Source: Viscum album
Lineage: Eukaryota; Streptophyta; Magnoliopsida; Santalales; Viscaceae
Length of the DNA: 64,000 nt
Reading direction: 5' to 3'
Assembly (NCBI GenBank): GCA_963277665.1
Contig: OY728160.1
Span: 43,632,605-43,696,604, forward strand
The notes under the pieces are model-generated. The model did no database searches, was not told the DNA's origin, and was given only the letters and a program-made list of their open reading frames with translations. The position numbers and the translations under genes were made by a program. Below are positions 42,279 through 55,162 of the stretch, in pieces; within the stretch, counting starts at the first letter, position 1, and each line of letters starts with the position of its first letter.

Positions 42279-45200
42279 CCTTAAAACCTTACATAATCTT
42301 GAATTAAATTAATTATTCACATTGAGTATCTTTTATAGTGTAGAGTAATAGAGAATTAGGTCATAATTGTTATATTACTTCCAAAAAGGTAAAAATTAGA
42401 CACTTCTACTCAGTTCCCATATTTTTCACAAAATAAAAATTCTTGAAAAATAGTCTTATTTAGTTATTGGTTTTAAATAGAATTTCTTGTCTTTGATCCC
42501 ATCCTTGACCCTATTCTACTTTATTACTATTGAAAAACATTTCAAAATCTTGGGGTGAGCATTAAATACTCAGTAAGGGAATCACGAAGATGGAATAAAA
42601 TTAGTTTTTTTAAAACAACAAGTAAGCCATGAATACATTATCATATGTAATAATTTTCACCCTTAGGAAGTAGTTAATAATTATCACTGAATAAAAGATA
42701 ATTTATTACCCTTTTGTAACCAAAATATTACCATAAAACCCATATAAAGAAAACCTAACATATAAATGTAACATTGAAGATAAACATACTTAAAAGGAAT
42801 AATCATTCTGTCGACTTATACAGATATCCCTAAATGGAATACCCATACGACCGAATTCCATACCCAATACATTGTAGGTTATATGATGACCAACTGTTCT
42901 GGTTTATCACGACACCACCCATCATTTGTTTTATCATGTAACAACCTGTAAAATGTCCATGTACCATTATAAAATCATAACACATATAACAAATATAAAA
43001 TAATGAAAATAATTTCACATTTCAATAAAAATATATCACTTAAATATATTAACATAACAAATCCATTATCAAAACTATTTCCAATACAAAAATAAATAAA
43101 ATATTATATGGTATATATTTTCCTTTTAAAAAAATTATGGATTGTTAAGGAAGCGAAAGATCAAATAATACTCACGGTGGATGATGGTCGTTGTCACCGC
43201 TTTTGTTAAAAGAAACATTCTTTTTTTCATTTAGTAAAACACTTCATAAAAATATAATCCCTTTTACTGAAATGAAAATTAAGAGGTGTTTATAGAAGGT
43301 ATAAAATAAATTCATGTATTAAAACAAAATATGCCTCAATGAAAGGAGATTGAGACAATGTCCCTTACAAAGAACATTTTGTAAATAAAATAATTCATTT
43401 ATGAGTATTCAATATACTCACAAATAAAGAATGTATAAATATATGATAAGATATAACAATTAATTTCTAAAATAATCAAATAACAACATAAAAAAGAAAG
43501 ATAATATCAACCAAAAGAATGTAAATTGGGTTAAGAAGTTCTCTTACATAAATTTGACAGCCTAACAGTGTCACTTTAAAATTCAGGAAAATAATTTGAT
43601 GAAAAAAGAAAGATTATGTCATCACACAGACATACAATTTCCATCATTAAGGATATATAAGAACATATCCCATCATTAGAAGATGAAAATTAAAAGACAT
43701 GTGAAAAATAAGTCTTTAAAATATAGGAGGGTGAAAGGTTCACTTAACGATTTTGTAACTTTTCAAACATTCAAAATATGATAGAAGGATCATAAAATGA
43801 AGATTTAATTACCCATAGATTAATGTATATTACACAATTAATAAAATCATTAGAAGTATATACAACACACAAAATTAAAATAGTGGCAATATAACTTGAA
43901 TCACACAGGAATAAGAAGTTAGATGAAAACCCCTTACAACATTGTAATCAAACGATTAGTATGAAAAAAAATTAATAAACAATAGTTGAATCACTGAATA
44001 CCATTAATATAAAAGGAATAATGATAATATATATCAAATTTTAGTATAGAATACACCACATTAAATATATAAGTGGCGAATCATAGAAATATCACGGAAT
44101 TAAAAGTGAGATAAGAAACCCCATACCTCGTGTCCGACATGACATGTTCATTCTTTAATCTATTGAATAATAAAATAATGTTTATTTATAATTTCTTAAG
44201 AACCTTATTCAAGTTTACAATACCTTTTAAATCACTTATTACCATGTTGTAAACATTAAATAATAATGGTCATTTTGACAATATTTTGTGACTTGAGTCA
44301 AAAATTGACTTCTTATAATTAAAACTGGTTCATGTGGTCAAAATTTCATTATATAGAAAATTATATTCATGATTTAGATATCATATATATCATATATATA
44401 TAGTATATATGTGTATTTATAATATTATATAACATTTGTATATAAGAAATGAAATGCAATGTTCATGGAGATGGTAAGCCATACATAATCATTAATGCTA
44501 CATCTATTTCTAATTTGAATTATAATTGAATGGAAACATAATGATACATAGGTATGTTATAGTTCTATTATAATATCATATATAATTTCATTAACAATAC
44601 AATTTATATGTTTCCCATAAGGCATGAATGAGTCATATCACTCTGAGGGGTCGGTAGTCTGAACTTCCTCAAATGTGATTATCATATTTACCCACTATTG
44701 AAACCATAAAAGTATTCTATAAATAAAATGTTTAGAATAATATAAACAATATAAATATAATACATATCATATTTAAATATTGTGCCATCATAACGGTGAC
44801 CATGAGAGGAATTTGGAGATATTTGAATAATCATCGTTTCCTGAGGCAATAGTTCACCGCCCATAGAAACAGCATGTTCATTACCCATTAGACAGAGGTG
44901 TGTGTAAGTGTAGTTAAAATACATCTCAGAACAACAAACTAGAATATTTAGGATACTAGTTTTTTTATAAAATAAAGAAATAATAATATTTTATGGGGTT
45001 GTAGAAGTAAAATAATACAAAAGAATTTAAGAGAAACTGTTACCTTTAATTCAGGCAACTCCCATTTTTTTGAGCCAAAAGGACTTCATAAAGTGCCCTA
45101 TGCCTAAGGTAAGGATTATTGGTGGAAGAGATGAATCTTGAGAGCTTATTTGGCCTGGGTTCAAATGAGACAAGGGGAATTTGAAGTGTAAGGAATGAGT

Positions 45201-46827
45201 TAGAGGTGAGAGATTTTATTAAGGGGGAGGAGGGGCTCTTTAGGAATGTGTGAAAATATTATTTTATTATATAATGATTATCAGTTTATAAAGGTCCAAA
45301 AAATATTAAAGTCTAAGATAAAAATACTCATGGTCTAAATAACATCATACAATAATAATTTTATAGGTGTTGAATATTATTTTAATCTTTATAATCTAAT
45401 TTATTAATGAGGTAAACACTACATCATTATTGTGTAATAAATAATTTAATTAATTTATGTCTAAAAATTATAAAAAAAGAAATACCGCGATTTAGGAAAT
45501 ATAGTTATATTAACAAAAAATATATATAGTTGAAATTATAACTTATATAACCATATGTAAAAATTAATTTACTAAAATATATTTTTTTTGTCATTTTTGT
45601 CTTTACTTTATGTTAATTAAAATAAAGTTTCATTATCAATCTTATGTGGCCCAATGGGGTCCCAAAATCGACCCAACGAAGCCCGTGGTTGGCCATGAAT
45701 TATTTAATAAGGTTAGGACAAGTTTTAAGGCAATTTTTTATTATTATGATATTCTTTTTACCATTAATTACCCTATTTTCCTTTAACAGAGGTAAATAAA
45801 AGTCAAAAGTTACTATGCACCAAAAAAATATTTTTAATTTATTGAAAAAAAAATTTGACTTACTAATAAAAAACATGTATCTTATATTTTCAAAATTAAA
45901 TTCACAGAAGTGGTGAAATTTTATTTAAATGAAAAAGTCATTATTTTAAATACTACTTAGTGTTTTCACTATTCATCAAAAATTGATGTTTTTAAGAAAA
46001 ATAACAAAAATTCAGCCTAATATATATTTGATATTTCGAATTGAAAAAATGATGTATATTTTAAAAAATTAAAAACATAGAAGTTTCATTGATTAATTTA
46101 AATTTTTTCCAGTTTTCAAAACAAATAGTATGTTTTTAAGAAACAATATCTGTCAAAAGATTGACATTTGTTGATGTCAAATTTCAATGTGAAATTAATT
46201 CCAATGACCACCATTTGATTAAATGGTCAAAATATAATATAATTTCACATTAAAAATAATTAAAAATATAATATTACCATATAAATAAATTATTTTAAAA
46301 AACCTTTTTGAATTAAAATACAATATTTTCAGTCTTCATTAAAAATGAATTTTATCAGAAAAATACCAAAAACTTACCCAAAGTAAATTTTGATGTCCTG
46401 ATTATATATAAGAATTTTATTTTTTTCAAATATTAAATTTAAAAGTGACCAGAACATTATTTACATAGGGTTCTCCATTAAAAGGTCATAAATCATCCTT
46501 TTTAAGTAAAGTGTGCATAAAATTAGATTCATTTACATTTTAAGCTTCTAACATTTATTGGCTAAATATAAAAACATTTAAAAACATGTATAATCATATT
46601 ATAGATAGATCTATTCATTATTGCCAATATATATCTAGGAGTTAACTACCATTTCAAATAATAATATTATATTGTTAGTGTACAATGTATTATTTCAAAG
46701 AAACTCATTGTTGCATATCAGTTACGTCATCGAACATGGAATCCCTTTTAAAGTAAAATTAATATCTACGTCAAAAATGTTAACAAATTTGAAAATGTAA
46801 TATTCTTTATTTATCTGGGATGTTACA
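42279..46827 (-). repeat. LTR copy of the same family, minus orientation
   Basis: Homology to the solo LTR begins near 42400 (CTTCTACTCAGTTCCCAT), then GGGGTGAGCATTAAATACTC near 42552. It has leader-repeat copies between 44462 and 44850, a TATA-like GATTTTATTAAGGG near 45213, and U3 units at about 45950-46080 and 46320-46440. The right edge CTGGGATGTTACA ends at 46827. The left edge is uncertain by perhaps 50 bases. No PBS lies to its left, no clear PPT to its right, and no matching target-site duplication was found. It could be a solo LTR or the 3' LTR of the minus pol relic at 48.4-50.9 kb, separated from it by 1.6 kb of unexplained sequence. Confidence 0.6.
44462..44850 (-). repeat. Leader tandem repeat, three decayed copies
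   Basis: Copies lie at about 44462-44495 (TTCATGGAGATGGTAAGCCA), 44641-44685 (GGGGTCGGTAGTCTGAACTT) and 44800-44850 (more decayed, ending in ATCATCGTTTCC, like GGTGATTTCGTTTTCC of the third copy at 58.96 kb). Spacing is roughly 160-185 bases. Most CpG positions have become TG or CA. Confidence 0.5.
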
Positions 46828-48439
46828 TCACATAATATAACATCTTCAAAAGAAATAAAGTGCCAATCAAGGGTGAGTATATCACTAAGTTCGTTTTCCC
46901 CAAAAACTTTCCTACTCACTCAAATAGGATATAATGGTTAGAAACATTTATATAATAGTATTTATACAAAAAAAAATTCTTAAAAATAGTTTATAAATAA
47001 ATATAGAAAAGTTACAAAAACATTTATAACCAAATTTAATCATGTTCTATGTTCACCCATTTTCCAGCCTGTAATAATTCAATTAAAAAACCAAACAGGT
47101 CTTTAAAACCATTTCCCAATCTGATTTTTTCAAAATCATTCTATTCTAAATATTCACACATTTAAACATGCAATATCCATTATAGAAATTTTATACCCAT
47201 GAGTTGTCTCTCATTGATCTACCATGTCATCACATGATAATTACACCCCGTTTTCCATTACACCTACATCATCAAGAAAAATGTAGGACTTGTAAATGTG
47301 TTATAAACACACACCACTATTATGAACAATCGATTTTAAATAACGATTTAAACCATTAATAAACCATTATTTTATTGAAATCTGTTTATACAAACCCATT
47401 CCATTAACCCATTACAGTTCAACAAATTCATTCAGTTTATTGTAAATTGTTTTATCAAATCAATTCATCATTATTATAGAAAAATCATTTTTTAAATTAC
47501 ACATTTTAAAATCGAGTATCAAACACTTTAATAAAAAGCACCCATTTTCCGAATTTTCACCAACTATAACCATATAGGGTTTCTAGGAATAATAAAGTAT
47601 TTAATTAACAATAACATACATACAAATTATTAATTATTTAGTAATTATATTTATTTCTACTATATGCAGTTGAGAGTGAAGCCACCTCCCTTGAAGTTTT
47701 AGATGAAAACCAAAAATGAATGAAGAAAGATCATGATAACCGAGTTGATTCTACAAAAAACCACCTAAGATATATTCAAATAACATGACTAAGACCTAAT
47801 ATAATCAACGTGGGCATAAAAAATATTATATCTACACATAACAGGAATATACCGTAGAAACCGAGAGGAGATAAATAGTATATCTATGTAGATCTATGAA
47901 AACATGAAACAAACAGAGAAGAATGACACAGACCATAAGAATCCGACCTGGAAACACCCTGTGAGGGAACCATATTTATTCTAAATTTATTGGGAGTGGT
48001 TATAATACCTTTAATGGATAATAATAACAAGTTAGGGGCACCAAGGATAAAAATAAGGTGGTTATAGGAAAATTATTGAGATCTTATTTTTAGGTTCTTT
48101 CTTTGACTTTGCATTCTGTTAGTTCACAGAGTTAGGAAATCAGTGAGTTGTTGGTGAATTAGCTAACAATATAGGGAAACACTCATAAGGCCTCCTCACA
48201 TGGTCTCCCTAACTATACACACATCTTTTTGATGCTACTATCTCAAAATCACTATTGTGAATAGTTTCTTATCGAATGACTTCACAACTTAGACAAACCA
48301 TTCGCAACCTGTGCACATCGCATTTTCTTCAAAAACATATCAAATGTTTACCAAACTCTCTCATCAGTCATGTTTAAAATTTATTAAAATAATAACCACA
48401 ATGTAAGGGTTAAAAAATAGAGTTTATTATATTCTCTCC
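46828..48439. other. Unassigned sequence between LTR copy and pol relic
   Basis: No gene was found. The stretch is too long for a usual gypsy 3' untranslated region and has no PPT at its left edge, so another insertion may be buried in it. 47.65-48.35 kb is less AT-rich than average, but nothing recognisable was seen. The open frame at 46722-46919 on the minus strand spans the LTR edge and is not a gene. Confidence 0.4.
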
Positions 48440-50937
48440 ACCATTGGTCTTTCCATCCTCATGAAGTAGAAAAGAAAAACAACCCTGAAATAGCTTCATC
48501 CTTTTCCCTTTAATTTTCTTATTGTATTCCAATGTCTCTTCTAAAATTGGACCATGATAATATAAAACAACACTAGATAAATTCTTTTTCCATTAAACAC
48601 ATTATATTTCCTATACATAATCTACATTGAGATATGTACCAATGAAGCATCCAGCTCTAGGTCAACATGATATTATATGTTCACTTGGTCAGGATCAGCT
48701 TGATATCTTTTCAACTAAAATACGTGAATCATGTTATGCACCAAATTGAACCATGTTTAAAATGCCAACCAGTATTCCACCTCTCCAACCGCTTCTAGTA
48801 TCTCAAAATAGAAAATATATTGATGGGGTATCTTTACCTTCACACCAAAACGATGATTTCCAATCCTTGGTGAGATCCTCAAGAACACATGATCATACAC
48901 CAAGAATAACAACAGTCATTGGTAATGATCTACATATAATTTTTGAGGAATCATAGCCATATTCATCATATTTCTAATCAACTAAATCTCCAACATTTTT
49001 TCTTGGAAAAGGATCATCGCAAATAGTTATGTACCACCCATTTCCACCTAGCACATCTGTGAACGACCAGGACGCCCATACAATGCTTTAATGGGAGGCA
49101 TATGAATTGAGTCATGATAACTATTATTATAATAGACCTGCACTAACGGTATAATATCTTCTCTTGAGACACAAAAAAACCATTACACAAGCTTACAACA
49201 TGTCTTCCAATGTATGCATCTTACTTTAGGATTTACTATCCATCTAAGGGTGGTAAACCATACTCATAGCCAACTGAGCACCAAGTGATTTCTATATGTA
49301 TTTCCATATATGAGACAAGAACCCCCGAACACTATCAAGGACTATAAAACCCATTACACCATGTCTCATTATCACATATTGGATATATATGTTAGATAGA
49401 TCTTCAAACTTATGAGTTTCAAGAATATGGATGAAATGGGCCGACTTGGTAATCCTATACACTCTCAGCCATTAGGCATCGTGTTTCCAAAATGTTTTTG
49501 GGAGACCTATAACAAAATCAATTGTTATTTTCTACTATTTCCACACTATAATAGGTAATTATTACAACATATACACTGGTCTATGTTGTTCTAACTTAAA
49601 TTTCTAACAAGTTAATGACCTTGAAATGAACTGTACCACATTCTTTTCTTGGTGTCTCACTATCTTTGTGTTGAATAACTTATATATCTTATGCATTAAT
49701 AGATGTGTAACCCATATAGAATGGTGATAATAATGAAAAAGATTATACTAACCATCCATTGGTACATACATCAAATCTATATAGCACAAAACCGAAATCA
49801 CATCATGTTTCCATCTATCAATGGTCTCCCCAGCATTGAGTTTTGAACACATGAATATGCATTCTGCATTAGATTTTTTTGTGTCTTGTACCATTTTTAC
49901 AAAAATAGGAACTGTGAATAGTGAAAAAAGAAATTGAAACACCCCCTACATCATCACATTCCACATGAATTTATTCTATGACTGAAATTAAATTGCATTC
50001 ATATAAGTAATCATTTGTTAACTGATCATATGACATTCTTTATAATGCATAGACCCCCAAAATTAACATTCTGGGTGTATACATTAAGTAAAAGTGAAAT
50101 ATTTAAAGATACTCTATCCATATAATATATATCATATTAAATTCATTTTTTGAGAAGATATGTTTCAAGATTTTTTGTATATTGAACATAGTAAATTTCA
50201 TACCAAATTGATTATGAATTTGTGTCTTAAAATATTGGAAAACTGGAGCTAACTCCAAATAGTGAGTTGGGTAATTATTTTCATGTACTCTAATCTTCCT
50301 TGAACTATAATAAATGGTATGATAAAATTTCATGATAACACATCCCATAGTATACCACATACCCCTGTCTTGATTCATTCATAATCAATATACGTGTTGA
50401 TGTAAGATGAACCTTTATCACCTAGAATGAATTTGGAATTCCTTAGTCCATCGGAATGGAACATTTTTCTTTGTCAATGTTGTCATCGGTGAATCTAGTG
50501 ATGAGAAGTCACTCACAAATAATTTGTAATAACTATCTAGATCAAGAAAACATTGTATCTCATTGAAATTAATTTGTGGTTTATTTGAGATAACAACTTC
50601 TATCTTTTCAGGATTCACAAAAACAACTTTTTTCTGAAATTAAATTGCCAAATAATCATACCTATTGTATACAAAGATCACACATTGGTAGTTGGGAATT
50701 AAAATTACGTCCACTCAATATTCATATCATTGTATCCATGTGTTTCTTATGATCAACATTTTTCCATTAATATACCAATATTTCATCAAAAAAACACCAC
50801 AAAAAATCCATATATCACTTATTTATCAGATTCATCTATGCCATAAATATAGCTAGTGCATTTCCGATACCGAAAGGCATTACTAAATATTCTTCATAGC
50901 CATATTTTTTTCTAAAAACTATTTTTGGAATACCTTC
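48440..50937 (-). pseudogene. pol: Gypsy pol relic, truncated inside RT by an insertion
   Basis: In transcription order (right to left): RT begins abruptly at 50937 within the IPK segment, followed by EEYLVMPFGIGNA near 50870. The active site reads FFDEILVY near 50775-50795, with Glu where the second Asp is usual. The RT-RNase H linker segment is at 50618-50418 (FRWTKEF). RNase H at 50378-50103 contains VHENNYPTHYLEL. The integrase zinc-finger region is at 49942-49748. The catalytic core includes ITIDFVIGLPKT near 49530, ITKSAHF near 49440 and TLEDML near 49200. It ends with VYYNNSYHDSI, HRFGVKVK, FEILEAVGEVEYWLAF and a VHNM..HVF segment near 48720. The 5' half (gag, protease, N-terminal RT) is expected beyond the window's right edge, on the far side of the inserted element. 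Confidence 0.8.
50933..50937. other. Insertion point of the plus-strand gypsy element
   Basis: The minus-strand RT reading stops here and LTR sequence (TATAATGACC, decayed from TGTAATG...) begins at 50938. The left copy of the target-site duplication should be CCTTC at 50933-50937. Its partner is beyond the window. The LTR start was set by aligning this stretch with the 3' LTR start at 63897. Confidence 0.6.
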
Positions 50938-52470
50938 TATAATGACCTGATATTTCTTGGTATTCTTATCTTTGAATAATGAAATAGGTAGTGTTGTACA
51001 CAACATCGAGTTCTAACACACCATTACCAATCATACTAGCTGTTATGAATTGTAATACCCACTTTCTGGAATTTTATAAATTTAATTTCTAAAAATGCAA
51101 TTTATTTTTTTATTCGGAATATCAAAAATATTGTTGGGTGAATTTTTGGTATTTGCCTGAAAAATTTCAATTTTTGATAAATAGTGAAAAACATCGTGTT
51201 ATTATTTAAAACCGAATTTTTATTTAAATAATTATTTTTTTCTTTTTTTAAATGTACAAATAGATACATAAAACCTATATTAGTTCAATTTAATTTATTG
51301 GATACATTTTATAATAAAATTTGATGTATAAAATTTTATAGAACTGTTTATCCTCTTTTACCCACGATTTAGGCACATTAGCAAATTTTCATAAATCGTA
51401 ATTTTACCATTTTGTGAATTGAATATCAAAAATCTGAGAAACATGGTTTACATAAGTATGTAATATTTGATTCAATAGGATGAAAAAAATTATTTGTGAA
51501 TAGTATCATTTGATGTTTATTTACCATTGATAAATGAAAATAATGTAATTAAAGGTAAAAATGATATTATAATTACCCTAAGTCATGTCCTAATTCAATT
51601 GGATAAGTGTATATCGCCCAAAACTAATAGTATGAAAAAAAAATATGATCCTTTTAGTACACATAAATTAGATTATAACATTTGTTATTATTTTATTTTT
51701 AGAAGAGTTAAAAGTGTTAAATACAATGTCTAATAACAAAACCAATTTTAAAATATGGTTATACATAAAACAAATTGACTATAAATATTCATTAGAAAGA
51801 TGGAATTATTTCCAACATAATTGTATTTTATTTATAATTTTTATAAATCAAATAAATAAATTTATTTATGATAGAGTGATGATGCAATAATTACCTTATT
51901 ATTGTATCATTAAAATAATTTATATTATAAATATTAATACAATTGTGAATTGATAATTTTGATGTATTATACGAATTTTCTAGGTTAATATTAAATTTTA
52001 GGGTTGATTAAATAATTTATTTCCAAGTGATACAGTTTTAATGATCTTCACACAAACAAAATACCAAATAGTGTCCAAATTGACTAAAATGAGTTTTTAA
52101 AAGATATACTATATTATTAAATGATTTAACATTTGTAATAAAATATAGTCCTTCAAAGGACATAGAAAAAGTTAGATATATTAATAATGAACCACTTGGG
52201 TATATCTTGTATTTTATAGTGTGTTTATGAACCATTTATTATAATAATACAAGAATACATAGAAAATGTTATTCTATTTAACTAAGATTTAAATATAAAA
52301 GAGAAGGTTAATATGGTGACTTAAACATTTATAATACCTATTGGTTGAGTGTTTTTTGACCCATCCCCAATATAGACTCAAAATAAATTATTTTGGAGCA
52401 ATTACAACACAAATATGAATTTATAATAAAATAATATTTTAATATTTTCCTAAAGTGACCCTTACCTCTC

Positions 52471-52480
52471 TTATAAAAGG
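52471..52480 (+). promoter_or_regulatory. TATA box of the LTR promoter
   Basis: CTCTTATAAAAGGG sits about 1.53 kb into the LTR, on the transcribed strand of the element. The equivalent site in the solo LTR is intact as well (59301-59314, minus strand). Transcription should start about 30 bases downstream, near 52500, putting the leader repeats in the transcript. Confidence 0.65.
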
Positions 52481-52815
52481 GTACTTCCCCTTTTCAGAAA
52501 ATCTCGCCTCCAAATCCATTTTGGCTCATCCAACCCTAGCTCAAATATCCTCCCAACTACCCTAAATTAAAACAAGATTCCTTACATTGATTATAAATCC
52601 ATATTATAGAGCCCTTTTGATCAAATCAAAAGGAAGCACCTGAAGAAGAGGTAGTAATTTCACCACCTTTTTTAATGTTCTTTTATTCTTCCACTTCCCG
52701 TTTAATTGTTGTTTTTATTAAAAAATGATAACATCATTACCATCTACATACTGTGATGTTATTATTAATATATTAAAATAATATTCTTTATTTTATCCAT
52801 CCTATTAATGAAATA

Positions 52816-53052
52816 GTCACCATACGTGCGTACGTACGGCTTACTGTCTCCACATTGTGGTGTCATTTGTTATTCAAGACTTCATTATTTCTATGGGTAT
52901 ATTAATGATTATAAGTGAATTAAATCATAAATATAATATTTTAATGAGTATTTATATATTATATATAGTCCAATTATGTATTATTTTACCATTAATATAA
53001 TGATATTGTCGCTCGTGCGTAAGTATGGATTACAGTCTCCACAAATGTGATG
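52816..53052 (+). repeat. Leader tandem repeat, two copies 190 bp apart
   Basis: Copy 1 (52816-52862) reads CACCATACGTGCGTACGTAC, then GGCTTACTGTCTCCACAT. Copy 2 (53008-53052) reads TTGTCGCTCGTGCGTAAGTA, then TGGATTACAGTCTCCACA. The shared GTCTCCAC words are 190 bases apart. These are the reverse complement of the copies in the minus-oriented LTRs, as expected. A possible third, degraded copy lies near 53418-53456. Confidence 0.75.
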
Positions 53053-54666
53053 AAATTCATTCCCTATCGTAACAATTCAAGAATAAATATCTTTTTATGA
53101 TAAAAAATAATGTATAAGAACTTGATATCATTATTTATATGGATCATATACATCATATCCTTAACAAATGGGACTTACATAAGAAAACGTATAATAGAAA
53201 ATGAATCAATTAACAACTGAAACAATGATACTACTGAAATAATATTAAGAAAGAAATATTAGAAGATCATATATGATATAATATTTTTTTATGTAGTTAA
53301 TTTTTAATTTAATAACAGTGATTTAACTATTATACATGAGGTTAATGTACGCTAAATTATTTAAAACTACAAGGTACGAGTGTATTATACAATCTCTTTA
53401 TTATTCAGGGTTGTTCATACGTGAGTATCTACCAGGACCTCTTTATCATCCACATTTGTGTTTCTTAAAACTGTATTATAATAAATTTTTACTATTTCCT
53501 AGAATATGTATTAATGTCATTTATATAATTTTTTTGACAGTTGATAAATTTTTATAAAAGATTCTTTCTGTCGTTTTCCAAACAAGGTCCTTTATGACCT
53601 TATTAATAAAATTAAATAAATAATGTTTTAATAACTTATACGACGAGTGTAGATATTTTCCACTATTATAACACCTTATAAGATTACATACATATTTATA
53701 ATAAGATATTCAAAATAAATATTTTCATTTATAAATATGTGACTTTAAAATGATTTCAAAATATAAAGAGAGTTTTCTCTCAAATAGTATTGAATTCATC
53801 TATGCCACCATCCTATGACAGATTTTACACTTGTTTGAAGTTGATTTATTATGATACCGACATCCATATTGTATCTAAATATTTGTGATATTTTTTATTG
53901 TGGATGTGTTATTTTTTTACAATTCATGGTTTATGGTTAATGTATTAACATTTTTTATACTACTTTTAGTAAGAATGTTTATGTTAAGTTTGAAAATTTT
54001 CATATGTGGAATAAATTGGACTTAGTAAGTAAAGGGTGGATCCTACTATAGATCCTTGATGAATCGGTAGGTCTCATGAGACAAACTAGTGTCTTGGTAC
54101 TAGTCCTTGAAAAAATTTTATTTTTAGTCTTTTCATGAGGTCTTGACTATGTTTTCATGATGCCCGACATTATACATTTCATAATTATGAAATTATCTAT
54201 TGATACTACATGTGATTATTTGAATATTAAAATATCAATGTGAATATGTAAATAGAGTTATTTGATTTATCTTTTCCATATTATCATAAAATTTATGTTT
54301 AAAAGGCTTCGTTTTTAGTTTTATACATTTCATTAAATGTTTAAGATTATTTATGAATGTGTCCTCTATATTTTTGTCCTTACGGAGAATATGATATCAC
54401 CATTTTCTTAAGTTTTCTTTATCCCATTGATTTGATAAAGTATATTATAATTGAGAAACATGGATATGTAATGTGATATTATTGTGTTCAAAGGAGACAC
54501 ATTGTAGTTTTTTTCCATTTCATAATGTAATGTAAAACTTATGTATGTATCTAGTACTTCCAAGGCTACTAAACTGATCGGTCATTTAGGAAATGATACC
54601 TTGTATCATGCCAATGATATGTAATAATTCACTGACTCAGGGTAACAGGGGTCAGGGCATTATAGT

Positions 54667-54677
54667 TGGTATCATAG
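54667..54677 (+). other. Primer-binding site, initiator-Met tRNA type
   Basis: TGGTATCATAG, one base from the usual TGGTATCAGAG, follows the LTR end TATA with a two-base spacer GT. Plant gypsy elements typically prime reverse transcription here with initiator-Met tRNA. Confidence 0.75.
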
Positions 54678-55162
54678 GAAGTTTTGTACAAACATTGGAA
54701 TCTAGATTTAGAAAAACTATTATTAGATAGAACTACCCAAATATATAATTTTAGGATTAGTATAGAAGAATATCCTAGAATTTTGGTAATGTAGATATTT
54801 TTTTATTTTCAAAGCAATACATCCATATCTGGATACAAAAAGGAAGTGGAGGCTCTAGAAGAGATGTACCTAGGAGTGAAAACACTGACAAGGTGTTTCG
54901 AGATTGACCATGGTTATCCAGGTACACGACAAAGGGCCTTGCAGAACTCTTGGTTATGACACTCCTGGGAGATATGCTTAGGATAATTCCTATTTTTACA
55001 ATCCATTATGAATGATTTATAGGTAAATACTACCTCAACGAAAATATTTTTTTATGATTATGGATTATATGCATAAATTGTTCAATTTATGTTAAGTATT
55101 TTACTGGTTTGTATTATGTATTGTGATTCATAAACTAATCTAGTGTATGAAAGTATTTATAA
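54678..55162 (+). other. Untranslated leader between PBS and gag
   Basis: About 0.5 kb without coding content, the usual place for the 5' untranslated leader and packaging signals. A GTAGATATTT block near 54793 is shared with the internal start of the LARD-like element near 16920. An odd GC-richer patch at 54840-54975 (GAGGCTCTAGAAGAGATGTA, GACAAGGTGTTTCGAGATTG) has no recognised function. Confidence 0.45.

Larger units (their letters stand above)
50938..54664 (+). repeat. 5' LTR
   Basis: The first 100 bases align with the 3' LTR start at 63897: TTTGAATAATGAAATAGGTA against TTTGAATAATGAAAGAGGTT, and GTTCTAACACACCATTACC against GTTCTAATGCACCACAACC. U3 contains a unit at 51061-51190 with GAATTTTTGGTATTTGCCTG and GATAAATAGTGAAA, and the TATA box lies at 52471. 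The leader repeats are at 52816 and 53008. A GGGTGGATCCT...TCTCATGAGACA block near 54035 matches the solo LTR. The right edge GGGTCAGGGCATTATA (from ...TTACA) is two bases from the PBS. Confidence 0.75.

Noticed and set aside
51051..51060. TGTAATACCC as the start of the 5' LTR
   Set aside because: It looks like a perfect LTR start, but the 100 bases before it align with the 3' LTR start at 63897, and the same word aligns with an internal stretch of the solo LTR (about 60940). The true edge is 50938.
53336..53557. 73-codon plus-strand open frame
   Set aside because: It lies in the leader part of the 5' LTR just after the tandem repeats and is not maintained in other LTR copies.
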